Assembly: GCA_050084985.1 (NCBI GenBank)
Contig: JBITNC010000001.1
Span: forward strand, 68,200,001 to 68,264,000
From: Nageia nagi
Taxonomy: Eukaryota; Pinophyta
Direction: 5' to 3'
Length of the DNA stretch: 64,000 bases
The translations under genes and the position numbers were made by a program. Shown piece after piece: positions 13,450-23,598 of the stretch. Each line of letters begins with the position of its first letter. Position 1 is the first letter of the stretch. The notes below the pieces were generated by a model. It was not told where the DNA came from, made no database searches, and saw only the letters and a list, made by a program, of their open reading frames with translations.

Positions 13450-14371
13450 AGTCAGAATGAAATAAATATAAAGGACAACAAGTAATGGAATAACATAACA
13501 TATGGATATCCTCCAAATTTTGCAATAAATGTTACTTGTAAGAGAAGAGAAAAAAAATCTACCAAACTTAATGGGATTTGACAGGAGGATGGCCAAATAG
13601 AAAGAAGGAGCAAGCATGCATGATGACAGCAGGGTCTAAAGAATACCAAATGAGAGAAGAGATTGGAACTAGGAGAGAGACTACACATAGAGTGAAGAGA
13701 CATGAGTAGTGGGAGAGACTACACATAGAGTGAAGAGATGCGAGCAGTGGGAGAGACTATGCACATAGTGAAGAGATGCAAGTAGTGAGAGAGACTATGC
13801 ATAGAGTGAAGAGATGTGAGTAGTGGGAGACTCGAAGCTACTTAAGGGGTTTGGAGGAGTGCATCAAGATGGGTAGAGAGGAGTCTATGCATAAAGAGGC
13901 CAGGAGACCAAATGGAGGGGTGTTGCTACTAGGAAAGTGGTTGCATAATTTAGAAGGGGTCGAGAAAGTGGTCACGCAAAATATTGAGCAAAGAAGGGCC
14001 ATGAAAGCTAAGCATGGAGAAGAGAAGTTTCCAAACAAGGAGTTGAGCAGAGGTCACATGCATAGAGGAGAGGAGGTTGCAATTGAGAGGAGACTTGGTA
14101 GCTACGAGTTTAGTTGATGAGCAGTTGAGGAGGAGGGGGCGTTACAGTGTGAGGAGATAATTGTTGCCAAAGGAAGTCATGGCATCTAAGACTTGCATGA
14201 TGCATAGGGGGGTTTCACCTTAGCATGGAGGCACCATCGAGAAGGGGTGAGGCCATCACTATCGACTATAGCCTTTGAAGAAGTAGGTCATGACAAGGGG
14301 AAAATCGCAAGACAAGGGGCTACCACCATCGTTGCATACATCCATCATCGGGGGTTACCATTGCCCCACCC
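13450..14371 (-). other. GC-richer, pyrimidine-rich block in leader of copia B
   Basis: This part of the B leader is clearly richer in GC than its AT-rich surroundings. It is pyrimidine-rich on the strand of the element (- strand). It occupies the same relative place as the GC-rich block in the leader of C (16,140-16,985), although the sequences are not obviously the same. Short open frames exist on both strands (for example 13,838-14,038 and 13,452-13,703, - strand), but none has a recognisable domain. Confidence 0.5.
13674..13830. repeat. 38-bp tandem repeat, four units
   Basis: Four consecutive copies of a 38-bp unit with GAGAGACTACACATAGAGTG and GAAGAGATG(T/C)GAGTAGTGG. The CTA(C/T) landmark recurs at 13,681, 13,719, 13,757 and 13,795, a constant 38-bp period. 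It lies inside the GC-richer block of the B leader. Confidence 0.85.
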
Positions 14372-14771
14372 TTTTTTTAAAAATGCTTGTATATATAAAA
14401 AAATGTAATAATAAAGTTTTTTTTATTATATTTTTTTATCAACTTTATAAAAAAATATTGCTTTTATAAGTTTTTTTTACAAAAAACAAGGATGGACTCA
14501 TTAAAAAAATGACTATTTTATAATTATTTGAAAAAAATGGCAATAATTTTAGTAAATGGTAGTAAAAATGCAATTGCCTTCATTTAGCATTAAAAAATAA
14601 TTGTAGAATACAACTATAATTTTTAATAGAAGAACTAAGGTAGGCAAAAAAAAAATTAGAGCAATTTTGTAACCAAAAAATTGCAAATAATATAGAGATT
14701 GTTAGTATGAATAACAATTACATTGAATTGCTATTAAAAATTTTGCCAAAAAAAATGAACTAGCACATAAC

Positions 14772-14776
14772 ATATA
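14772..14776. other. Target-site duplication of copia C, left copy (ATATA)
   Basis: ATATA directly precedes the TG of the 5' LTR and recurs at 23594-23598 directly after the CA of the 3' LTR. A 5-bp duplication is the normal footprint of copia integrase. Joining the flanks restores the leader sequence of element B. Confidence 0.85.
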
Positions 14777-15298
14777 TGTTAGAATTTGTAATGAAATATT
14801 GTGAATATCTAAACTCCTTGTAAATTCAATTAATCACTTAAGGGTATTTAGATACCTTAAGAGATTAATAGAATTCTTTAATATGTAGACTTTGACTTTA
14901 CCAAAGTGGTTAGTTGGTAGGTTGAAGTTTGGTGATACATTTAATGTAACCCTAACCTTACCCTTGGGTTAAAGGAAGGTTAGGGAGGTGCTCTAAAGCT
15001 ATAAATAGAGGGCCTCTCCTCTTGTAACATATCTAAGTCTTGGAGTAAGATTACTCTACTTGGTTGTGTAGGAGAGAGCTAGAGAATAGTTGTAAGAGAG
15101 ACATATCAAGAGAATAAGAGAACTAGTTGTGGATGTACTCCCAAGGAGGGAGGAACCACATTATATTGGTGTCATATTATGTGAATGATGTTCTTAGAAT
15201 TATAGATGTATCTTGAGTAATTGTGTTATCTTGTGTACACTTGAGTTTCCTAGTCTAAGGTCCTAGAGGATTTGTTTAGATCTAGTCCAAATCCTTCA
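14777..15298 (+). repeat. 5' LTR of copia C (522 bp)
   Basis: It begins TGTTAGAATTTG and ends AATCCTTCA. It contains a palindrome at 14829-14869 and a TATA box at 15000-15008. It is identical to the 3' LTR except for two bases, which indicates recent insertion. Confidence 0.95.
15000..15008 (+). promoter_or_regulatory. TATA box in 5' LTR of copia C
   Basis: TATAAATAG, followed by GC-richer sequence as expected of a pol II start region. The same motif sits in the 3' LTR (23295-23303), in the A LTR and in the B 3' LTR. Transcription would start roughly 25-30 bases downstream, which sets the U3/R boundary. Confidence 0.7.
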
Positions 15299-15300
15299 TT

Positions 15301-15312
15301 TGGTATCAGAGC
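15301..15312 (+). other. Primer binding site of copia C (initiator Met tRNA type)
   Basis: TGGTATCAGAGC, two bases after the 5' LTR. This is the standard plant copia sequence complementary to the 3' end of initiator methionine tRNA, where minus-strand DNA synthesis begins. Confidence 0.9.
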
Positions 15313-18300
15313 CTTGTTGTGGAAGCTCTTCTTTTGGTGTGGAAGCTACATCTTGGAGGTTCTTCATCCTTCTTCACTCCTCATCTTACACCCCTTGGTG
15401 AGGTAAATTTTAAAGAGCAGGTATAAAGTTCCTCCTCATTTGGTCATTTTTTTTTTATTATTACATAATGCTACTAACACCTTATTTGCTATGTGTTAGT
15501 CCTTTTTAAGTTATGATTAACAAGTTGCAATTTTTTACTAATCCTCTATGTTACTTTCAATTCTAAATTGCTATAGTTCTTTTAAAAAGGGTTAGTATAC
15601 AACAATTATAATTTGTTGTTCATATTTAACTTAAAAGTATGTGTTGGTTCAATTATTTGATTAAATGCCCATATATGATGCAAAATTGCAATATTTGTAC
15701 TAACATTTTTTTTATGTTAGTAGTAATGTATTATTATGAAATTTCTCATATATACTATCATTAGTGAGTTATTGATATGATCCTAAGCAAAAGGCATCAA
15801 CATTTCCAAAAATAAAAGGAGGACAAATTTTTTTTAGGGGCACAATAATATATTCCAAAACTCAATATAATATATATATATATATATATATCTATATATT
15901 TTATTGTTTTTTATTTAAAATATATTTCTTATTTTGTTTTTAACTTTGTTTAAAAGAATGAAAACAAAATTATATATATTTTTTATTTCAATCACAAATA
16001 TATATCTATATATATAGTTTTTATATTTTAAATTTGTTTCAAAATATAAATCAAAACTATATATATATTTTTTTAACTTAAAAAAAAAATAATAATCAAA
16101 TATATATATTTTTTGATTTTTTCAAAATTTGTTTCAAACATTACACGCGGGAAGCGCCTCTGGTGGCTCCTCTCGCACCACTGGTGGCGACCCACACCAC
16201 CTGCGCTCCTCCGCGTGCCCCACCGCCTCCACCTTCCCCAACTGCCGCGCAACGTTGCCTCAAGGTGTTGGTCGCCTACGTTGCATCGGTATGACATTGT
16301 TTGCCCCGTTGCATCGTGCATACCACATTTCACAGCGCATGACTGTTTAACGTGCTGCTTGCTTCAGACCTAATTTTCTGCACCCACCTACAACGTCGCC
16401 TCACTCCTTCGTTGCCTGTAATGCTCGCAGACGATTCTCCCACTGGCTTAGTTGCACCCTTCGCATGCTTAGCCTCTTCTGTACTGCACTGCATGCAGGA
16501 TATGCACCAAATGTTGATGCCTGATTCTGACATCATTTCATGCAATGCAACGATCATGGGAAATACACACATCGGTGCCTTGCACGACTGTGGCCAACGC
16601 TTGACCCTGTTTCATCAGCCCTCACGTCCTCCTCCCATGCTAGCTTGTTTGCTCCGTTGCATGATGCAGCCATAGTTTCATGCTGTAAACTACTCATTGG
16701 ATCTCCCTCCACAACCTGTGAGTTGTTTGCAAGGTTTTGTGCATCGTCCTTTATTGCCTCGCCTTGGCCCTTATACTCTCCATCTCCCGGTTGCCCTGCA
16801 GACGTGACTTGGCTGGTCAACCACTGGTTGGCCGCCCCCTGCGGCCTTCGCCCACCACTACTCATGTGCCCTCCACCTACTCTCCTTACCGCCTTGGTCT
16901 CTCCTGCCACCCCTGCCCAGCTTCTCCACCACCCTGAGGCTTACACATGGCCCCTTCCCATTTTTTTCAACTTTAGTTGTTGAGCCTTAATTTTTTACCC
17001 ACTACATATTTGATTTGATTTTTTTTTTTTTTTTAAAAAGGGGGGGAGTCATTTTTTAAAACTACCAAGCATTTAATTGTTTATTGACTTAGGAGTATTT
17101 TTTTTTTAGTGCTTAAAGTAGGAGAAGCATTAAAAATTGGGGTATGGGTCTCCTCTTACAACTTGCACACTTATACTTCTTAGGCCTTTTTACTTACTTG
17201 CTTACAAGTCAATTGCTCCCATTAAATGCACTTAGGAGTACTTAGACTATTTCTAATATTCTACTCAACATTGCATGTTTAATTTAAGTGCATATGCAAT
17301 CTCCTAAGCCTGGTAAAAAGGGATAAAACTTTACGTAAAAAGGGGGGAATTGGTATAATTTTTACTTAAATTTTATCTAGATGTTGCATGCTAGACTTAT
17401 GATGCATGTATCTTTATCTTGTTTGAAGAATAAAACATGCTTAGGACTTAAATTTTTAATGCATGATGCATGCTTACTTAAATTTTTAAGTCATGAAACA
17501 ATGCATGTTATGAATTAAATACTAAGTAGGACTTAGTTCTTTGTTTAATTCATTAAGTGCTTGAATAAATTGAGAAAATATGAACAATGTAAAAGTCCTT
17601 TAGGGGTTAGTACAAAACCCATTGGACTCAATTTTTGGCCTCTTAAGGTTTCAAGTTTGTGTGGATGGAGTATTTTCACTTTACTTTATATTTTTTTTGC
17701 ACATTTGCTTTATACTTGCAATACGCAAAAATTTGAAAGTAACCCCTAAAATGAATACATCCGCACATATTTTCCACAAACATGACTTGTTTGGGGAGCC
17801 ATGAGGTGAGGATAGGGTAGACTGGAGCCCTTTTAGTCTGAAGAACCGAGTGGTGGTAAGTCCGTCTTAATTGCCCCTAAGACCTTTGTTGGATTGGACA
17901 TAACTCTATTAGGTGGATAGGCATGTGTGTAGTGATACCACATGTCCGCACGTCCATTCAAGGATTATCCTGATAACCTAGGAGGAAAACTGAAAACCCT
18001 AATCAAGATAATTAAAATGGCCGGTCCAAGATATGTCAGATCCTTGGAAAATAGTAGGTACTTCTCCTTGTGAGAGTATATCACTGACCAAGGTGAACTG
18101 GTTGAGGACTGGTAGTACCTGGGCTCCACCTTGCGGGCATCCAGGTGAAGGCCTAATTCTATACAAGAAAACAACCCCAACTTTATCCTTCTGTGGATCG
18201 TGGTTAATAAGTTTGCACATGTGGGACATGTTTGCTTATTAGATGTTTTATATGTATAGATAAAAAAAAAAAAATTGTAAAAGTTTACATTCTTATTGCA

Positions 18301-18321
18301 TATTTATTTGTTTTTGTAGCA
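15313..18321 (+). other. 3-kb untranslated leader of copia C
   Basis: It holds no recognisable gene. Parts: AT-rich stretch with a (TA)n microsatellite (15,870-15,899) and poly-A/T tracts to about 16,130; a GC-rich block at 16,140-16,985; AT-rich DNA to about 17,560; then a segment at 17,740-18,320 shared with the leaders of A (bases 1-290) and B (12,660-11,967). It ends TTTGTTTTTGTAG two bases before the gag ATG, which looks like a 3' splice site. Confidence 0.7.
16140..16985 (+). other. GC-rich block within leader of copia C
   Basis: About 850 bp rich in C and G (for example CCGCGTGCCCCACCGCCTCC) set abruptly in AT-rich DNA, beginning near ACACGCGGGAAGC and ending before a poly-T run. Open frames span parts of it: 147 codons at 16,540-16,983 (+), 107 at 16,352-16,675 (+), 118 at 16,554-16,910 (-). 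I recognise no domain in any of them. It may be captured host DNA or a lineage-specific leader module. It lies at the same place as the GC-richer block of B. Confidence 0.6.
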
Positions 18322-18738
18322 ATGGTTGAAACCTTCGTTCCCAAGCACATACTCGATGGTTCCAACTTTGGAATATGGGAACCTCGTATGAAAGCCGAGT
18401 TACAAGCAAGGAAGCTATGGCAGACAGTTAGTGAAGACGTGGTTGCTCCTACCGATGAGAAGGCTCTTGAAGTATACAACTCAAAGAATGAGTTAGCAAC
18501 TTCCATGATTTACCATGCAGTTTCAGATGATGTCCTTCTCATGATTTCTTCATCAACTTCAGCAAAGGAAGCTTGGGATAGGTTAAAGAAAATTTACCTT
18601 GGGTCCAAATTTTCAAGGAGGTTTACCATTCTACAAAAGTTGTTGCAGTATCGACAAAGTGAAGATGAAAGTGCCTCCATCTACTTAAACAAAATCATTA
18701 ACCTCAGGACACAACTGGTTGGTTGTGGGTGCAACTAG
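18322..18738 (+). pseudogene. Copia C gag N-terminal part (UBN2/DUF4219-like)
   Basis: Starts MVETFVPKHILDGSNFGIW at an ATG that follows TTTTTGTAGCA. The same start context is visible in A (mutated) and, with a different N-terminus, in B. An upstream in-frame ATG at 18,232 would add a hydrophobic, lysine-rich stretch not conserved in A or B, so I prefer 18322. The region is the gag capsid-like domain (WDRLKKIYLGSK motif near residue 90). It ends at a TAG that replaces the Trp codon seen in A and B. Confidence 0.85.
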
Positions 18739-18753
18739 ATCAATGATGAGTTC

Positions 18754-19854
18754 ATGGTCTTCATCATTCTTCAAAGCCTTACTACAAAGTTCAGCAACTT
18801 TGTCACGGTTATGGAAATAAGGCTCGATGATGAAGAAGATGTCATCTCACTTGATAACCTTTCTAGACTTCTTCTAAAGCATGAGGAAACTTTAAACAAG
18901 AAAATGTTGAACCTTTCTCCAAAGGACCATAGCATTGCTCTAGGAGCAATCAAAACTCCTTTCAAGAAAAAGTTCAAACATTACAAATTCAAAGACAACA
19001 AGTCCTCATCTACCTTCAGGAAGTATGACAAAAAGGGCAACAACAACAACAATCATGGCAACTACAGGCAAAGGAATGATAAAGCTGGATCAAGTAATCC
19101 AACACCTCAGGAAAAGTTTGATGGGAATTGTAACTTCTGTGGCATCTTTGGGCACAAAGAGTATGATTGTCGCAAAAATAAATTTGCTCAAAAAGGTAAG
19201 GGAAATGCAAATGTGAGAAATTTCAATAATAAAAAGAAGAATAAGCATGCTGCTTCTGTTGCCTACTACTCAATGACTCAAACTATTTCAAATGATTGGA
19301 TTGTTGATTCAGGATGCACTAATCACATGTGTTATGAAAAGGATAAGTTTGAAAACTTTCATAAGTACAAAAAGGATGCAGTTGTGATAGGTGATAATAC
19401 AGTCCTTGATGTTCACGGAATAGGAAGTGTGAAGATTCATGGAAAGACTCTTGATAATGTCTTTTATGTGCCTAAACTAAGGATGAATCTCATCTCCGTG
19501 ATTCAGATTACAAGGAAAGGATGCTCATTTGAGTTTACCTCACACTCTTGGTGTGTTAAGAAAGGACTTGCCACCTTGATGAAAGGATCAGTAAAGGATG
19601 ACCTTTATATTATGGATCAAGTACCTTCAAAGATTTGTCTTGCTGCAAATGTTTGTTCAAAAGGTAATCTTTGGCATCAACGATTAGGGCACCTTAACCA
19701 CAAAAGTATTCAAGATATGAAAACTCAAGCACTTGTGGAAGGTTTACCTAATATTTCACCCACAATTGGTCTTTGTGAAAGGTGCATTCTAGGAAAGATG
19801 CATAGGCAAAAGTTTGAAAAAGATAAGGCAACTCGGGCTACTTGTCCACTTTAG
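18754..19854 (+). pseudogene. Copia C gag C-term, zinc knuckle, protease, integrase N-term
   Basis: Open segment of 366 codons. The end of gag includes an acidic stretch (RLDDEEDVISLDNLSR) and a basic, Asn-rich linker. It is followed by the CCHC zinc knuckle CNFCGIFGHKEYDC (19129-19170), which binds nucleic acid in Gag. Next is the aspartic protease with active site DSG (19306-19314, context WIVDSGCTNHMC), and then the integrase N-terminal HHCC finger (LWHQRLGHLNHKSI ... CERC). The segment ends at a TAG where A has CAA (Gln). Within the segment all key residues are intact. Confidence 0.9.
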
Positions 19855-19857
19855 CTT

Positions 19858-20151
19858 GTGCATTCAAATTTAATGGGCCCTTTTCAGACTAAGTCACTAG
19901 GTGGAGCTTCTTATGTTCTGACCTTCATTGATGACTTCAGTAGGATGACATTTGGTTATCTACTTGAGCACAAGGATCAAACTTTTGACAGGTTTCAAGA
20001 CTTCAAGGCACTTGTTGAAAATCAAACTGATTTTAAGATCAAAATGCTGAGATCTGATAATGGGGGTGAATATAATAGCAATGAGTTTAACAACTATTGT
20101 GTTAAACATGGGATTAAGCGACAATTCACAATCCCTTACACCCCTCAGTAA
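19858..20151 (+). pseudogene. Copia C integrase catalytic core, first half
   Basis: Open segment carrying most of the DDE core: HSNLMGPF (the first Asp of the usual HSD/HTD motif replaced by Asn, 19867-19869), FIDDFSR, and the second Asp in LRSDNGGEY. It stops at TAA (20149-20151) just before NGVAERKN, which holds the catalytic Glu and is present after the stop. The Asn substitution alone should abolish strand transfer if the motif assignment is right. Confidence 0.85.
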
Positions 20152-20184
20152 AATGGAGTTGCTGAAAGGAAGAATCGCACCATT

Positions 20185-22053
20185 ATGGAAATGGCAAGAT
20201 GCATGTTGGGTAACCTTCCTAGTTTCTTATGGGGAGAAGCTATTCACACTGCTATTCACACCCTAAATAGGTGTCCTACTAAGGTAGTTGAAGGTAAAAC
20301 TCCATATGAAGCATGGACAGGAAAGAAACCTAACCTCTCACATTTCAGAGTCTTCAGTTGTGATGCATTTGCCTTCATTACCTCAGAGAAAAGAAAGAAG
20401 CTAGATAAACGATCAAAAAAATGCATCTTTGTGGGGTATGATAATCAGCATAGAGGTTACAGGCTCTACTCTTCATCCCATAAAATAGTCTTTATTTCTA
20501 GGGATGTCAAGTTCAATGAACTTTCTGAGGATACGACCTCTCATGCTGAGGTGTCTGATACAGATGATTCTTTGCCTGCACCACACTGGTTGGATGATCA
20601 TATAGAGATGTCACCACAAGAGCAAAATTCTCCAACACAAAGAATTACAAGAAGTATGACCTTGAATAAATCCTTATTTGCCAAAATTGATAGTATGCAT
20701 GAGCCATCAACCTTCAAAGAAGCTTCCAAGCAAGAGTGTTGGATGGAAGCTATGAAAGTTGAGTATGAGGCTCTCATGAAAAATGAAACTTGGGATTTGG
20801 TTCCTTATCCCAATGAGAAAAATGTGATTGGTAATAAATGGATATACAAGGTCAAGTACAATTCTGATGGAAAAATTGAAAAATACAAGGCAAGGTTAGT
20901 AGCCAAAGGATTCGCTCAGAAATATGGTATTGATTATGAGGAAACCTTTACTCTTGTAGCCAAGATGCCTACTGTCAGAATAATTCTTGCTCTTTCTACA
21001 GCTCAAGGATGGAAAGCTTTTCAACTTGATGTCAAAAGTGCATTTCTCAATGGTGACTTAGATGTTGAAATCTACATGAATCAACCAGAAGGATTTATCC
21101 CAGAAGGAAAAGAGTCTCTTGTGTGTAAGCTAAAGAAGTCTTTGTATGGACTTAAGCAAGCACCTAGAGCATGGTACAAGAAAATTTCAGGATTCTTTGC
21201 AGATATTGGTTTTTCCAAGTGCTTCTCAGATTCAGATCTATATGTACTCAATCAAGGAAAAGACGTGGTCATAATTCTCCTTTATGTGGATGATCTTCTC
21301 ATAACAGGCAATAATATTGAAATCATCCAAGAGTGCATCTCCAAACTCAAGGCAACATTTGAAATGACTGATCTAGGTCTATTGCATTACTATCTTGGGA
21401 TGCAAGTATACCAACACAAAGATTGTACTTATCTTAGTCAATCTAAGTATATATCAGACATCTTGCAAAAGTTTGGAATGGAGAAGTGTAAATATGCTGC
21501 AATACCTATTTCTCCTGGCCTCGTTGTATCATTGAGCTCAGATTCTCAGTTGGCTGATGCTACAGCTTATAGACAATTGATTGGTAGTCTTCTGTATCTG
21601 ACTATCTCTCGTCCTGATATTGCCTTTACAGTGAATCTGATGGCCCGATTCATGCAAAAACCATATGTTGAACACCTCAATGCTGTTAAGCAAATCTTAA
21701 GGTATGTCACAAGGACAAAGGATCTTGCTCTTAAGTATTCCAACGTGCCCTCGATTATTCTCTCAGGGTTCTCAGATTTTGATTATGGAGGAGATAGAGA
21801 TGATAGAAAATCAACCTCTGCATATGTGTTTAGCATTGGTTCAGGTGCTATCTCTTGGGCTTCCAAGAAGCAACCTACTATGACTCTTTCTACCATCGAA
21901 GCTGAATATCGAGCCATGTCTATTGCTACCCAAGAAGCTATTTGGCTAAGACATCTTCTGAACGAAATTGGGTATAAGCAAAATGGCCCATCTCTTATTT
22001 CGTCAGACAATCAATCGGCTATCTCTTTGGCTAAGAATCCTGTGTTCCATTAG
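20185..22053 (+). pseudogene. Copia C integrase end, reverse transcriptase and RNase H
   Basis: Longest open segment of the window, 622 codons. It starts in the integrase core (MARCMLGNLPSFLWGEA), passes the integrase C-terminal region (GKKPNLSHFRVF, CIFVGYD), and then the reverse transcriptase: WIYKVKYNSDGKIEKYKARL, FQLDVKSAFLNG, GLKQAPRAWY and the YVDD active site at 21283-21294. RNase H follows (RQLIGSLLYLTISRPDI, DYGGDRDDRKSTSAY, STIEAEYRAM, SSDNQSAI). The TAG at 22051-22053 falls at the same place as one in A. After it, about 60 codons of RNase H tail continue, with a 1-base deletion near 22176. RT and RNase H active-site residues look intact. Confidence 0.93.
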
Positions 22054-22305
22054 CGAACCAAACATGTCGAAATCCAAGCCCATTTTATCAGGGAGAAGGT
22101 TCTAGATGATATCATACACTTGCAATATTGTCCATCTACTGACAACTCCGCTGATTTGTTCACCAAGCCCTTCCTGAAGCTCAGTTCTGCAAGCTTAGGG
22201 ATTCTCTCAGGTTGGTGAAGTTGCCCTCAAGGGGGAGTGAAGTTTAAACTTTTGTTAGTGATGATAACTTCACCTCTAAGAGGCCTTTTTGATTGTACAT
22301 TCTAG

Positions 22306-22590
22306 ACCTCCGTGGTAAGTTTGCTCTGCGTGACAAACTTGTTGTACAATTGTTGTTATAGAGTGTTGATTATTTTATACCTCAGTGGTAAGTTTGCTCT
22401 GCGTGACAAACTTGTTGTACATTTTATACCTCCGTGGTGAGTTTGCTCTGTGTGAGAAACTTGTTGTACAAATTTTGAGCATATAATTAATATACCTCCA
22501 TGGTAAGTTCGCTCTGTGTGAGGAACTTGTTGTACATTCTATACCTCCGTGGTGAGTTTGCTTTGCACGAGAAACTCGTTGTACAATTTT
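22306..22590 (+). repeat. Tandem array between pol and 3' LTR of copia C
   Basis: Five units each of the form ACCTCCGTGGTAAGTTTGCT followed by CTGCGTGACAAACTTGTTGTACA, starting at 22306, 22379, 22428, 22494 and 22543. Each unit holds the imperfect inverted pair AAGTTTGCT / AAACTTGTTG. A, B and C all have arrays at this place, but the unit of C differs from that of A and B. Confidence 0.88.
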
Positions 22591-23062
22591 CATGCTCTAT
22601 TTAAAATCAACACATGTCTATATACAACAGGTGACTATGAGTGATGGCTTGGCATCTCTGTGATGGCTTATAGTGCACCATTGATTAGTTATTTATAAGA
22701 TGGCATTATTTGATTCTCTTATTTGAATATATGATGCATCTAACTAATTTTGTTCATGAGTTGCTTGTAGCATGCAGGATCTTCTTTAGAAATGCAGGTT
22801 ACTCACCTTGTGAAAGCAAGCTCATGGAGACTCACATGTCAGCTTAAAGTTGATCGACTACTATGTACAGTGAAACCAGTTGTGGTTAATGATTGTATTG
22901 TAAACCATTTTTTGTCAAATGGTAATGTAGTGAGTCTCATACTAGTTCTCAAAAAGATTCTCAAATATGTAAAAGTTCTCATCTCCACTTGTATCTCTAT
23001 GGAGGAGAACTCTCTCTTACTCTCTCTCTTCTCTCTTCTACGCTCTATCCCAATATTGCATT

Positions 23063-23071
23063 AAGGGGGAG
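23063..23071 (+). other. Polypurine tract of copia C
   Basis: AAGGGGGAG immediately before the TG of the 3' LTR. It is the expected plus-strand primer for reverse transcription. Confidence 0.88.
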
Positions 23072-23593
23072 TGTTAGAATTTGTAATGAAATATTGTGAA
23101 TATCTAAACTCCTTGTAAATTCAATTAATCACTTAAGGGTATGTAGATACCTTAAGAGATTAATAGAATTCTTTAATATGTAGACTTTGACTTTACCAAA
23201 GTGGTTAGTTGGTAGGTTGAAGTTTGGTGATACATTTAATGTAACCCTAACCTTACCCTTGGGTTAAAGGAAGGTTAGGGAGGTGCTCTAAAGCTATAAA
23301 TAGAGGGCCTCTCCTCTTGTAACATATCTAAGTCTTGGAGTAAGATTACTCTACTTGGTTGTGTAGGAGAGAGCTAGAGAATAGTTGTAAGAGAGACATA
23401 TCAAGAGAATAAGAGAACTAGTTGTGGATGTACTCCCAAGGAGGGAGGAACCACATTATATTGGTGTCATATTATGTGAATGATGTTCTTAGAATTATAG
23501 ATGTATCTTGAGTAATTGTGTTATCTTGTGTACACTTGAGTTTCCTAGTCTAAGGTCCTAGAGGATTTGTTTAGATCTAGTTCAAATCCTTCA
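23072..23593 (+). repeat. 3' LTR of copia C (522 bp)
   Basis: Same length as the 5' LTR with two substitutions. TATAAATAG at 23295-23303, palindrome at 23124-23164. It is followed by the duplicated target ATATA (23594-23598). Confidence 0.95.
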
Positions 23594-23598
23594 ATATA

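Larger units (their letters stand above)
18322..22247 (+). pseudogene. Copia C gag-pol polyprotein, four stops and one frameshift
   Basis: One polyprotein frame from ATG 18322 to TAA 22245-22247, about 1,308 codons once a single missing base is allowed for. Domain order is gag, zinc knuckle, protease, integrase, RT, RNase H, which defines Ty1/copia. Defects against A and B: TGG to TAG at 18736-18738; Gln codon to TAG at 19852-19854; Gln codon to TAA at 20149-20151; TAG at 22051-22053 where B has Gln; and a 1-base deletion near 22176. The first integrase catalytic Asp is Asn (19867-19869). All these substitutions are C-to-T or G-to-A transitions or consistent with them. The frame is otherwise well preserved. 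The product would be a cytoplasmic Gag-Pol precursor; here it cannot be made. Confidence 0.93.
14777..23593 (+). mobile_element. Copia element C, young and structurally complete (8.8 kb)
   Basis: Complete Ty1/copia retrotransposon: 522-bp LTRs (14,777-15,298 and 23,072-23,593) with TG...CA ends and two mismatches (T/G in the palindrome loop near 14,847/23,143; C/T near the end). An initiator-Met primer binding site, a 3-kb leader, gag-pol in copia order (gag, protease, integrase, RT, RNase H), a tandem array, a polypurine tract and a 5-bp target duplication complete it. It is inserted in the leader of element B in opposite orientation. Although the LTRs are nearly identical, the polyprotein has four nonsense codons and one frameshift, so the copy is not autonomous. 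A length of 8.8 kb is long for copia (commonly about 5 kb), because of the leader. Confidence 0.95.

Noticed and set aside
16540-16983. 147-codon frame in the GC-rich leader block as a gene
   Set aside because: No domain, no promoter of its own, and overlapping frames in both directions as expected from GC-rich DNA. Kept as a block of interest, not as a CDS.
18232-18321. Upstream ATG at 18,232 as the start of copia C gag
   Set aside because: It would add about 30 hydrophobic and lysine-rich residues not conserved in A or B, where gag starts at the position matching 18,322.
18736-18738. Stop codon as programmed read-through between gag and pol
   Set aside because: It falls inside gag before the zinc knuckle, and A and B have Trp there; a nonsense mutation explains it.
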